A DNA stretch of 64,000 nt from Chloroflexota bacterium. Lineage in GTDB: Bacteria; Chloroflexota; JAJPGV01. The notes under the pieces are model-generated. The model had not been told where the DNA came from and made no database searches. It was given only the letters and a program-made list of their open reading frames with translations. The stretch spans positions 310,745 through 374,744 of the forward strand of contig JAJPGV010000034.1 of the NCBI GenBank assembly GCA_021325635.1. Reading direction: 5' to 3'. Of this stretch, positions 26,472 through 34,778 are shown one piece after another (position 1 is the stretch's first letter; each line of letters begins with the position of its first letter). The position numbers and the translations under genes were made by a program.

Positions 26472-27476
26472 GTGACCGCTTTGGCCCTAACGTCGTGGTC
26501 GGCGCTGGTGGGGCTCGCTCAAACCCTCACCTACAAGCCCACCTACGTGTCGCTGTTCATCCTCATCTTGATCGAGGAATCCGGCTGTCCTCTTCCGCTG
26601 CCTGGGGAATGGCAGCTCATCCGCGCCGGAGCCCAGGTGATGAGCGGACAGATGCAACCGCTCTACGTTTTCCTTGCAGTCGTTCCCGCTTCCGCCATCG
26701 GCTGCAGCATTCTGTACTTCCTGGCGCGGACCGGCGGCCGCGCGGCCATCGCCCGCTTTGGCCACCTGGTGAGGCTTGACGAGGCCAGGCTCAACAAGCT
26801 CGAAAGCAGGGTCCGGCGGCTAGGCCCACCCGCGGTGTTAATCGGCCGCGTTACGCCCGGAATGCGGCTGCCAACTGACATCGCCGCCGGCGTGTTCGGG
26901 GTGCCCTTCCGCTACTACTTGTCACTGGCCATGGTGGCCACCTGCCTGCGGATCACCTTCTTCCTGTTCCTCGGTCCGGTATGGCAGCGTCTCTGGATTC
27001 TGCTCGCGCCGACCCGGGACACGCGCTTCATGCTGCCCTTGGCTGCCGCCATCGCGCTCCTGCTGGCTGTCCACTATGGCTGGCTCAAGCGCCCCATTGC
27101 GGCGCTGCGCAAGACGCTGGCCGCCGAACGGCCGCCGATCTGGGTGCGCTACGCAGTTGCCCTTGTCCTAACGAGCGCGGCTATCTCGCTTGCCTACTTC
27201 TTGCCGTCGCTCGCGCCTGGCAAGAGCTGGGCGCTGCTGCTGCTCGCGGCCGTGCTGGTGAGCGCCCACGCCGGGGGCTTCGGGCCGGGGCTGCTGTCCT
27301 CGATCGTCAGCGGAGCCGCCGGAACGTACCTGTTCCTCCCGCCAATCCTTTCATGGCATGTCGCGGCACGCACTGACATCGCGCTGCTTACCGGTTTCGC
27401 GATCCTCGGCGTGATCGCCTCAGGCTTGATGCACTGGTCTACGCGGACCTTCGGCGACAAGCCTCAGACCACCTGA
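26472..27476 (+). CDS. DedA-family protein fused to a KdpD-type DUF4118 membrane domain
   Basis: A 334-residue membrane protein. Residues about 15-200 are a DedA/SNARE-associated domain: LILIEESGCPLPLPGE, a GxxxxY re-entrant region, and the conserved basic RVTPGMRLPTDIAAGVF. These proteins flip or scramble lipids. After a linker (WLKRPIAALRK), residues about 225-325 form four short helices typical of DUF4118, the sensor-membrane domain of KdpD kinases (LAYFLPSLAPGKSWALLLL, AGGFGPGLLSS). No kinase part follows. The start is a GTG. The combination is uncommon. Confidence 0.75.
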   Translation: MTALALTSWSALVGLAQTLTYKPTYVSLFILILIEESGCPLPLPGEWQLIRAGAQVMSGQMQPLYVFLAVVPASAIGCSILYFLARTGGRAAIARFGHLVRLDEARLNKLESRVRRLGPPAVLIGRVTPGMRLPTDIAAGVFGVPFRYYLSLAMVATCLRITFFLFLGPVWQRLWILLAPTRDTRFMLPLAAAIALLLAVHYGWLKRPIAALRKTLAAERPPIWVRYAVALVLTSAAISLAYFLPSLAPGKSWALLLLAAVLVSAHAGGFGPGLLSSIVSGAAGTYLFLPPILSWHVAARTDIALLTGFAILGVIASGLMHWSTRTFGDKPQTT

Positions 27477-27485
27477 CGGCGCTGT

Positions 27486-28127
27486 CTACTTCCGCAGCAG
27501 CCTGAAGGCGTGGTCACGGGAGCCGTTGCGTATGGCGTAGATGACCCATAGGATGCACAGCGGCTCCAGCACCCGGGCCCCCTCGATGCCTCCGATGTCG
27601 ATGACCGACCAGCCAAAGTCCTCGCAGATCTGACCCACCACCTTTTTGGCCGGGTCGTCGTTGCCGCAGATGAACATGTCCGGCGGGCCACCCGGAAACT
27701 CCGGCCTGAACATGTGCGCGTTGCCCACGGTATTGAACGCCTTGACCACCCGTGAATCGGGCAGCCAGCGCTGAACCTGCTCGCCACCTGAGTCCGTGTG
27801 TCCGAGGGCCAAGCCAGGGCCGGTTGGACCTGGCGCCAGGGGATTAGTGACGTCGATGACGACCTTGCCGGCCAAGTTAGCCAGCGGCGCCAGGTCCAGC
27901 GCCTCCCTCGCGCCGCTCCAGGCCGTGGCCAGAACTGCCATCTCGCCGTGCGCAGCCGCCTCGGCGAACGTGCCCGTAGAGGCCAATCCGCCAGCCCGCG
28001 AACGCCACGCCTCGAGCTTGTCACTCTTGGGTTCGCGTGACCCTATCTTGACGTCATATCCCAGCGTGGCAAAGCCGGTGCCAAGAGCCTGACCAACGTC
28101 GCCACTGCCTAAGATGCCAACTCTCAT
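27486..28127 (-). CDS. NADPH-dependent F420 reductase-family protein
   Basis: A 213-residue Rossmann protein of the F420H2:NADP+ oxidoreductase family. The nucleotide motif is GILGSGDVGQALG at the N-terminus, the NADP-binding Ser-Arg is in IGSREP, and the family pattern VKAFNTVG is present. F420-type reductases move hydride between NADPH and cofactor F420; several bacterial relatives use other acceptors. It follows the ABC permease by 55 bases on the same strand. Confidence 0.8.
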   Translation of the reverse strand: MRVGILGSGDVGQALGTGFATLGYDVKIGSREPKSDKLEAWRSRAGGLASTGTFAEAAAHGEMAVLATAWSGAREALDLAPLANLAGKVVIDVTNPLAPGPTGPGLALGHTDSGGEQVQRWLPDSRVVKAFNTVGNAHMFRPEFPGGPPDMFICGNDDPAKKVVGQICEDFGWSVIDIGGIEGARVLEPLCILWVIYAIRNGSRDHAFRLLRK

Positions 28128-28182
28128 GCTGCCGACACTAAGCGCACGGAGGTCGCAGCGTCAACCCGGACAAATGGGCAGG

Positions 28183-29985
28183 TCAGCCGACCGCCCGCGT
28201 CTCCAGCCGCTCGGAATACCCTCGCAGCAGCGCCGACATGAGCAGCAGCGCGATAACCATCAGTACAGCCAAAGCGGCGGCGATGGAGATGCTCGACCCG
28301 CCGTTGCCCCGCGACCACAGCTGCCACAGCAGGCTGGCTATGACGACGTTCTGGGTAGAAGCCAGCATCAGGGGCACGGTGAAGTTCCGCATGTGGTGGG
28401 ATGCCACCCACAACCAGCCATTGACAAAGGCTGGCCTCAGCAGAGGCAGCACAATCGAGCGAAAGGTTCGCAGCGGGCGAGCACCACACATCTGTGCCGC
28501 TTCTTCCAACTCCCGGCTGATCTGCGTCACGGCCGCCACCATCAAGCGTGTGACAAAACCGAGACCACCCACCAGCATGCCGGCGATCAAGATCCAGATA
28601 GTGCCGTAAATGGGAGTGGAAACGAAGATCATCATGATGGCCAGGGTGGAAACGATGCCGGGGATGGCGAGGCTGGAGAATGCCGTCATATCGAGGAACT
28701 TGCCCATCACTGCGCCGCTGCGCACTGACAGCCACGCCACCAGCGTCGCCAGCAGTGTGGTCGTAGTCGAGGTCACGATCACGACGATGACGGTGTTGAC
28801 GATCGCGTCGAAGAACTTGGGATAGGCAAACAGCCGAGCGTAGCTCTGCAGGTTCAGCGAGCTGAACAGGTTGAGGCTGGGATGTTCGTAGTAATTGCTC
28901 GGAACCAGGGTCGCCCACAGCAGCATCAGCAGCGGCAGAGCCACACCCAAGGCCACGTACAGTCCAACGCCCGCCAGCGCCGGCCATTTAGCCCGGTCCA
29001 GCGTGAGACGGCGAGGCCGGTACCCCTTTCCGCCAATAACCTGGAAGCGGCTGGCCACCCGTACTACGCGGTAATACAGCATCATCAGCCCGATTCCGAT
29101 GATCGTCGCCAGGATGCCGAAGACAGCAGCCAGCCCGTAGTGCGGCAGCTCCATGTCCGACTGCGCCGAGATGTAGATGCTGAGGCTCAACACTGGGAAG
29201 CCGGCGGTGACGCCCAGCGCCAGAGGAACCTCGAAAGCCTGGATGAGGATCAACGCGCCGTAGACCATCACCGAGGCGAAGCCAGGCGTCATGAGCGGCA
29301 GGGTGACGCGGCGCATCACCCCAACCGTCGATGCCCCGGACATCTGCCCGGCCTCTTCGAGGGCGCCATCCATGCGCCGCATCAGGCTCGTCAGCATGAG
29401 GAAGAAGGTCGGCGCCAGGGCCAGGCCTGTCACCATGATCATCCCCCACACCGAATAGATGTCCAGAGGGCCCTTGCTCGCCTGCACCCAGGGCAGCTTG
29501 CGCAGCTCGATGTTCAGCAGCCCGATCCGCGGATCGAGAAGCAGCACCCAGCCGAACGTAATGATGAGCCCCGGCAGCGCCAGGCAGGCGAGCATGAGCG
29601 AATGAATCGTATTCCGCAGCGGCAGGTTCGTGCGTTCGACCAGGAACGCTATCGACGCCGCAATCCCAACGCCGATGGCGGTAGAGGCGGCGGCGTACAA
29701 CATCGTGCCGCCCAGCAGCCGGTAGGTGCTCACGCGACCGAAGACGTCGCGGTAGTTGGACAGCACCAGCGGCGTATCGTCGAAAGGCAGCGTCGTTCCC
29801 GGCCGCACGCTGGTCAACAGCAGGATGCCCAACGGCACCCCCACGATGATCACCAGCAGCGCGGCAACCGCGGCGTGCAGCACAGGGATGCGCTTGAGCG
29901 GCCACCTCCAACGCAGCCCACCGGAGCCCGAAAGCCCCGATACCGGGAAACCGGCGTTTGCCGGCAGACTCTTATCTGTTAGCAC
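28183..29985 (-). CDS. Fused iron-type ABC transporter permease (FbpB/ThiP-like)
   Basis: A 600-residue protein with twelve predicted helices made of two tandem permease units, as in FbpB and ThiP for ferric iron and thiamine. Each half has an EAA loop (LEEAGQMSGASTVGVMRRVTLP and a matching LEEAAQMCGARPLRTFR stretch). It forms the membrane channel for the binding protein encoded 31 bases upstream. No ATPase gene is found next to it, so the ATP-binding subunit must come from elsewhere. Confidence 0.9.
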   Translation of the reverse strand: MLTDKSLPANAGFPVSGLSGSGGLRWRWPLKRIPVLHAAVAALLVIIVGVPLGILLLTSVRPGTTLPFDDTPLVLSNYRDVFGRVSTYRLLGGTMLYAAASTAIGVGIAASIAFLVERTNLPLRNTIHSLMLACLALPGLIITFGWVLLLDPRIGLLNIELRKLPWVQASKGPLDIYSVWGMIMVTGLALAPTFFLMLTSLMRRMDGALEEAGQMSGASTVGVMRRVTLPLMTPGFASVMVYGALILIQAFEVPLALGVTAGFPVLSLSIYISAQSDMELPHYGLAAVFGILATIIGIGLMMLYYRVVRVASRFQVIGGKGYRPRRLTLDRAKWPALAGVGLYVALGVALPLLMLLWATLVPSNYYEHPSLNLFSSLNLQSYARLFAYPKFFDAIVNTVIVVIVTSTTTTLLATLVAWLSVRSGAVMGKFLDMTAFSSLAIPGIVSTLAIMMIFVSTPIYGTIWILIAGMLVGGLGFVTRLMVAAVTQISRELEEAAQMCGARPLRTFRSIVLPLLRPAFVNGWLWVASHHMRNFTVPLMLASTQNVVIASLLWQLWSRGNGGSSISIAAALAVLMVIALLLMSALLRGYSERLETRAVG

Positions 29986-30016
29986 ACGCGTATCAGCGCT
30001 GACTCGTGCAGGCCGC

Positions 30017-31165
30017 CTATCTTGCGCCGGTCATCAGGTCAGACAGCTTGCCACGCATGGCCTGTGAAGCGCTGACCTGCTCGGGCTTCTCGAAATAGTA
30101 CGGTGTCACGTTCGGAAGGCTCTCGTACAGCATCTTGGTCGTCAGCAGATCCTTCTGCCACAGGTCTTCGTGATAGTCGATCTTGCGCTCTTCCAACGCC
30201 TTCGGTCCTTCAACCGAAACCCAGGCCGCGAACAGCCGCGCGGCGTTCGGGTGAGGGGCAGTCTTGGGCACCGTGGCCAGCAGGGTATTGATGGCCAGCG
30301 GCTCGAGGTAGAAGTTGTCCACCGGACGGCCCTGCTGCTTGGCCGCGATGGCGTCTCCGGCAGTGCTGAACGCCGCCTGGCCGTTCACCACCGCGTCGCG
30401 GATAGCGTTCGTTCCGGCGAAGAAGCGCGGCGCGTTCGCCTTGATCTTCGCGGCCAGATCGAGAATACGCTCCTCCGTCCAGCCTGGGACGATAATCAGG
30501 TACTCCAGTGGGCTGCCCTTCGTGTCGAAGGCGAACTGCCCCTTGTACTTGGCATCCGCCAAGGCCTCGAAGGTCTTTGGCAGATCCTCCTTCTTGATCT
30601 GATCCGTGCGATAGACGCCGTGGTACATCACGTCGCGCATGGTGGGCACGCGGTTCTTGAACTGCGGCACCTTGATGTGATCCATCGAATCCTTCAGGGT
30701 CGGAAGCTCGCCACCGAACACCTCCACCCACGGATAGGGGTCGGGCATGAGCTTGCGCTCCTCCAGGTCGAGCGCGATGTCGTAGCTGGGCTGCAGCAGG
30801 TCCGCGCTGGGCTTTCCACCACGCGCTTCCGTGATCAGCCGCGTGGCGGCAACACCGGCTTGCAGATCCGAACCTGTGACCTTGATGTCCGTACCAAAGC
30901 GCTTGTTGAAGGCCTCTTGCCAGGCAGCCTGAATGTCGGGACGCCCGGTCCACAGCTCAATCGTGCCCTCCTGCTTGGCCGCCGCCAGCACCTGCGCGAA
31001 GGTCGGGATGTCGCTCTTGGCGGAGGACGGTGCGCCGGACGGGGAGGCCGGCGCGGCCGCCCCACCGCAGGCAGCCAGCAGCAGGGCCGTGGCCGGCACC
31101 AGCTTGAGGAAGAGACGCCGGCTAACGCCGGACGGCTGTTCAACCATGGAAACTGTCGACTCCAT
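30017..31165 (-). CDS. Tat-exported substrate-binding lipoprotein of an iron-type ABC importer
   Basis: A 382-residue periplasmic-type binding protein. The signal peptide has a twin-arginine motif (SRRLFLK) and a lipobox (LLAAC), so it is likely folded before export and then lipidated. A Ser/Ala/Pro linker precedes the fold. The body (LAAAKQEGTIELWTGRPD, DLLQPSYDIAL, the WVSVEGPKAL segment) resembles FbpA/AfuA-like ferric-ion binders, though some relatives bind other ligands. It is the first gene of a unit with the fused permease. The exact ligand is not determined. Confidence 0.87.
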   Translation of the reverse strand: MESTVSMVEQPSGVSRRLFLKLVPATALLLAACGGAAAPASPSGAPSSAKSDIPTFAQVLAAAKQEGTIELWTGRPDIQAAWQEAFNKRFGTDIKVTGSDLQAGVAATRLITEARGGKPSADLLQPSYDIALDLEERKLMPDPYPWVEVFGGELPTLKDSMDHIKVPQFKNRVPTMRDVMYHGVYRTDQIKKEDLPKTFEALADAKYKGQFAFDTKGSPLEYLIIVPGWTEERILDLAAKIKANAPRFFAGTNAIRDAVVNGQAAFSTAGDAIAAKQQGRPVDNFYLEPLAINTLLATVPKTAPHPNAARLFAAWVSVEGPKALEERKIDYHEDLWQKDLLTTKMLYESLPNVTPYYFEKPEQVSASQAMRGKLSDLMTGAR

Positions 31166-31310
31166 TCTTGCTCCTATACGTACGACTACAACAGTTCAAC
31201 GCGGGCCAAGTTTCATCCGCCCCCGAGAGGCGCATGGCCAGCATCACCCTGGCCTAGGAATCAAGCGATTGTAGCCGGATCTCCAAGCGCACAACCCGCG
31301 GAGTAGGCCC

Positions 31311-31964
31311 TCAGACCTCGCCGGATTCGGGTTCGGCGGTCTTCCGCAGTCGACGCCACACAGCGACGGCAGCGATCGCCAGCGCGATGCCCAACACTCC
31401 CACAACACCGATCCGCGCGAACACCAGGCGCACGGTATCCAGATGCGAAGCGAGCAGGTAGCCGAGGCTGCAGTAGATGACGTTCCATAAGAAGGCCGCG
31501 GCCAGCTCGAACGCCAGATAGCGGGGAAATGGAAACCTCGAGCTCCCAGCGGCCAGCGCGATGAACGACCGGAGGTGTCCCAGGAAGTGACCGCTGGCGA
31601 TGGCCCACACACCATGCCGATCGAGGAATCTCCGTGCGCGGTCGAAATGCTCGCTGAAGGATTTGCTCCCGCCAAAGCGTTCGAGCAGGGGCCGCAGCGC
31701 TTTGCGGCCTAGCCAGTAGTCGATTGAGTTGCCTGTGGTCATGCCCAGCCAGCCGAGCACGAGCACGATAGGCCACTGCAGGTCACCAAGCCGAGCGTAA
31801 GCGGCCGCGCCGAGCAGCACGCTGCCGCCCGGGAGGACGAGGCCTAGCAGCAGCGTGTTCTCTAACATGGCTCCGAAAAAGGCCAGCGGATAGCCGAACT
31901 CATTGAACGTGACTCGCAGGAACTCTCCGACCGCGCTCGGATCGATGTTGAACGGCAGATTCAC
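31311..31964 (-). CDS. DedA-family membrane protein
   Basis: A 217-residue DedA protein with the family Glu in AFFGAMLENTLLLG, PGGSVLLGAAAYARLG, an IDYWLGRKAL helix and the basic HFLGHLRSFIALAAG motif. Such proteins transport or scramble lipids such as undecaprenyl phosphate or phosphatidylethanolamine and support envelope integrity. It overlaps the 3' end of the terC-like gene by four bases, so the two are made together. Confidence 0.88.
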   Translation of the reverse strand: MNLPFNIDPSAVGEFLRVTFNEFGYPLAFFGAMLENTLLLGLVLPGGSVLLGAAAYARLGDLQWPIVLVLGWLGMTTGNSIDYWLGRKALRPLLERFGGSKSFSEHFDRARRFLDRHGVWAIASGHFLGHLRSFIALAAGSSRFPFPRYLAFELAAAFLWNVIYCSLGYLLASHLDTVRLVFARIGVVGVLGIALAIAAVAVWRRLRKTAEPESGEV

Positions 31965-32704
31965 GACCTGAGCTCGGATTGGGCCCGAGCCTCAACCGCT
32001 GCGGCGCGATGGCCCGCGCGCAAATTGAGCCCCTCGACGAGCACGGCGAAGCCCATCGCAAAGTAGATGTACCCCTTTGAAATGTGCTGGCCCAGACCCT
32101 CGGCCACTAATGACATGCCAATCAGCAGCAGGAAGCTCAACGCCAGCATCTTGATGGTGGGGTGGCGGTTGACGAACGTGCTCAAGGAGCCCGACGCTGC
32201 CAGCATGATGCCGATGGCAATCACGATGGCGGCAACCATCACGCCGACCTGGTTGGCCATGCCGATGGCGGTGATGACCGAGTCCAGGGAGAAGACGATG
32301 TCCAGGAGCACTACCTGGGCAACCACGGACCAGAAGGACGCTCCAAAGCCGGGCGGCGGCGGTTCCTCGCCTGCCTCCAGGTTCTCGTGGATCTCGCGCG
32401 TGCTCTTGGCCAGCAGGAACAGACCTCCCGCTAGGAGCACCAGCTCACGCCAGGAGATCGGCCGTCCAAAGACGGTGGCCAGGGGCGAGGTCAGGCTAGC
32501 CACCCAGGCCAGCGAAAGCAGCAGCATGATGCGCGTGAACAGGGCCAGGCTCAACCCCACCCGACGAGCCTTCGCCTGCTGCGAGGCCGGCAGCTTGCCA
32601 GTCAGGATCGAGATGAAGACGATGTTGTCGATGCCCAGCACGATCTCCAGCACCGTCAACGTCAGCAATGCCGCCCAAATCTCGGGATTGACTATCCAGC
32701 TCAT
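31961..32704 (-). CDS. TerC-family membrane protein (tellurium/manganese-related)
   Basis: A 247-residue integral membrane protein of the TerC family. The signature EIVLGIDNIVFISIL at the N-terminal end and FWSVVAQVVLLDIVFSLDSV in the second half give the two Asp-rich metal-site helices. TerC relatives export Mn2+ in bacilli and help tellurite resistance elsewhere. It is the upstream member of a two-gene unit with a DedA protein. Confidence 0.9.
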   Translation of the reverse strand: MSWIVNPEIWAALLTLTVLEIVLGIDNIVFISILTGKLPASQQAKARRVGLSLALFTRIMLLLSLAWVASLTSPLATVFGRPISWRELVLLAGGLFLLAKSTREIHENLEAGEEPPPPGFGASFWSVVAQVVLLDIVFSLDSVITAIGMANQVGVMVAAIVIAIGIMLAASGSLSTFVNRHPTIKMLALSFLLLIGMSLVAEGLGQHISKGYIYFAMGFAVLVEGLNLRAGHRAAAVEARAQSELRS

Positions 32705-32844
32705 CCAGCTCCCCTAGCGCATATGCGCGACCGGACCGCGGCCGGGTGGTCTCCGGCGTCGAGCAACCCGTGCTGTTTAAACCGTACAGGGCAGAGGCCC
32801 GATATGGCTCGCGCGTTCGCCCTCCGCTGACCGACAATACGTGC

Positions 32845-33387
32845 GTGACGACGTACATTGCTTTGCTGCGCGCGATCAACCTGGGCAGCCATGGCAAGGT
32901 GTCGATGAATGCCCTGCGCGATCTGCTGGCCGAGCTGGGCTTGGGCAATGCCCGAACGCTGCTCAACAGCGGGAACGCGGTCTTTTCGAGTGACGGTGGA
33001 AGCGCAGGTGATCTCGCAGCGCGGCTCGAGAAGGAGGCTTCCGCCAAGCTCGATCTGCGTACCGACTTCCTCCTTCGAACGGCAGCCGAGTGGGATGAGA
33101 TCATCGGCGCCAACCCGTTTGCCGAGGAGGCCCAACGGGACCCAAGCCATCTGCTAACCGTCTTTCTGAAGGAGGCCCCGGCGACTGCGGCCGTGGACGC
33201 CCTGCGGAAGGCGATTACCGGACCCGAAGCAGTCCAGGCTCATGGGCGGCAGCTGTACGTCACCTATCCGGCCGGCATCGGCACGTCGAAGCTCAGAATG
33301 CCGCTGATCGAGCGCACCCTCGGCACTCGCGGCACCGGCCGAAACTGGAATACCCTGCTCAAGCTCCAAGCCCTGGCGTCAGGATGA
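32845..33387 (+). CDS. DUF1697 family protein
   Basis: A 180-residue protein with the DUF1697 pattern: TTYIALLRAINLGSHGKVSM at the N-terminus, ARTLLNSGNAVFSS, and later GTRGTGRNWNTLLKL. The family is widespread and uncharacterised; the last motif with its conserved Arg-Asn-Trp is a good sign of membership. The GTG at 32845 gives the usual family length; the open frame upstream is longer than any typical member. Confidence 0.85.
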   Translation: MTTYIALLRAINLGSHGKVSMNALRDLLAELGLGNARTLLNSGNAVFSSDGGSAGDLAARLEKEASAKLDLRTDFLLRTAAEWDEIIGANPFAEEAQRDPSHLLTVFLKEAPATAAVDALRKAITGPEAVQAHGRQLYVTYPAGIGTSKLRMPLIERTLGTRGTGRNWNTLLKLQALASG

Positions 33388-33430
33388 TCCGGGCCGACGT
33401 CAGCGCCAAAGGATGAAGGGTGACGCAAGC

Positions 33431-33811
33431 TCATTGGAAGGGGGCAACAGTCGCGTCGCCCGCGGCCACGACCTCGCTGCCCCGGACAATCTCGATGCTC
33501 ACCTCGAGACCGTGTGGGGTCTGAGCGGTGACAGCCCCTCGAGCAATGAGCTCGTCGTTGGGAAAGACCGGCTTCAGGAAGCGCAACCGCATGCGGCGCA
33601 CCCGGGCCGGGTCCCCACCGCACCAATCGGTCAGCAGCTGGCCGGCATAGCCGAAGCTCAGCAGCCCGTGGGCGATCACGCTGGGCAGCCCCGTGCGCCG
33701 GGCGTGCTCTTCGTCCAGGTGCAGCGGGTTGTAGTCGCCGCTCGCCGCCGCATAGCGCGCGATGGCTACCCGAGTGACCTGCTTGCGCAGCTCGGGGATG
33801 TCCGGCGTCAT
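33431..33811 (-). CDS. MaoC-like hydratase, catalytic subunit
   Basis: A 126-residue hot-dog-fold protein with the (R)-specific enoyl-CoA hydratase motif: YAAASGDYNPLHLDEEHAR, where the Asp and His are catalytic, followed by SVIAHGLLSFGY. It adds water to trans-2-enoyl-CoA. The ATG at 33811 overlaps the preceding gene by four bases; that partner lacks the Asp-His motif, so the two probably form a heterodimer like HadAB or HTD2 type enzymes. Confidence 0.85.
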   Translation of the reverse strand: MTPDIPELRKQVTRVAIARYAAASGDYNPLHLDEEHARRTGLPSVIAHGLLSFGYAGQLLTDWCGGDPARVRRMRLRFLKPVFPNDELIARGAVTAQTPHGLEVSIEIVRGSEVVAAGDATVAPFQ

Positions 33812-34269
33812 CGCCGCACCAGCGTAATGGTGCCGCAGGCAACCTCGGCGCCGTCCTCCCGCGCGGCCCTCATCCCAAAGGTGAACAGCTCCTTGTCGCC
33901 CGAAGCGCGGCGATCGACCAACCGCCCACTGATTCGAACCCAATCGCCGGGCCGCACCAGCGCGCCGTACTGGTACTCGACCTCGCCGAACAGGATGCGC
34001 TCGACGGCGATGCCGGCACGCCGCATGGCATCGGCATCGGTCAGCAGGAGCCGCACCGGCAGCTGCAGGTAGGCGGCCGCCATGGCCCGTGGCGCCACCA
34101 TGTGTGAGCTGTCCCGGCCGCGGCGGCGAAAGCGCGGGTTCGCATCGCCAATGGCGACCGCGTAGTCTTCGATGCGCTGCGCCGTCACCTCGAACTCGGC
34201 GTCGGGGCAGATCAGGTCACCGGGACCGGGGATGGCCGCGACCGCTGGGGCTCGAACAACGACGCTCAT
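33808..34269 (-). CDS. MaoC-like hydratase, structural partner (FAS1-type N-domain)
   Basis: A 153-residue hot-dog protein resembling the N-terminal dehydratase-like half of MaoC/HadA proteins ([37 protein letters not shown]). It lacks a clear D-x-N-P-x-H catalytic motif: the matching place reads [10 protein letters not shown]. It most likely supports substrate binding for the catalytic subunit encoded by the overlapping gene. It is divergent from the B12-binding mutase subunit across only 75 bases, suggesting a shared control region. Confidence 0.8.
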   Translation of the reverse strand: MSVVVRAPAVAAIPGPGDLICPDAEFEVTAQRIEDYAVAIGDANPRFRRRGRDSSHMVAPRAMAAAYLQLPVRLLLTDADAMRRAGIAVERILFGEVEYQYGALVRPGDWVRISGRLVDRRASGDKELFTFGMRAAREDGAEVACGTITLVRR

Positions 34270-34344
34270 CGCCGGCTAACCTCGACAAATCCTGGCCGTA
34301 CGCTCACAGCCAGCACACACTCGGGATGTAGGCTCATAGCGTCG

Positions 34345-34746
34345 ATGAAATCAACCAAGCCCATTCGGGTTCTCATTGCCAAGCCGGGACTGGACGGACA
34401 CGACCGCGGCGCCAAAGTCGTTGCCATGGCGCTGCGCGATGCCGGCATGGAGGTCATCTACACCGGCATCAAGCAAACACCCGAGCAGATCGTCCAAGCC
34501 GCCATCCAGGAAGACGTCGACGTGGTGGGCCTGTCGTGCCTGTCCGGCGCTCACAACACGCTCTTCCCCAAGGTCATCAAGCTGCTGCGCCAGCAAGGCG
34601 CCGACGACGTCATCATCACCGGCGGCGGCATCATCCCCGATGAGGACCTGCCCTACCTGACGGAGCAGGGTGTGAGCCGGATCTTCGGGCCCGGCACCTC
34701 GACCCGCGACATCGTCGCCTATCTGCAGGGCGCCGTCCGGGCCTAG
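34345..34746 (+). CDS. Methylmalonyl-CoA mutase small (B12-binding) subunit
   Basis: A 133-residue cobalamin-binding domain. It carries the D-x-H-x-x-G motif (GLDGHDRGA) whose His replaces dimethylbenzimidazole on cobalt, followed by the conserved Ser region LSCLSGAH and TGGGIIP. It must pair with the large subunit to carry out the radical carbon-skeleton rearrangement. The large-subunit gene lies tail to tail on the other strand, 32 bases away, which is unusual for this split enzyme. Confidence 0.92.
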   Translation: MKSTKPIRVLIAKPGLDGHDRGAKVVAMALRDAGMEVIYTGIKQTPEQIVQAAIQEDVDVVGLSCLSGAHNTLFPKVIKLLRQQGADDVIITGGGIIPDEDLPYLTEQGVSRIFGPGTSTRDIVAYLQGAVRA

Positions 34747-34778
34747 CGCCCGCTCATCAACAGCGCGCGCTCGATCCA

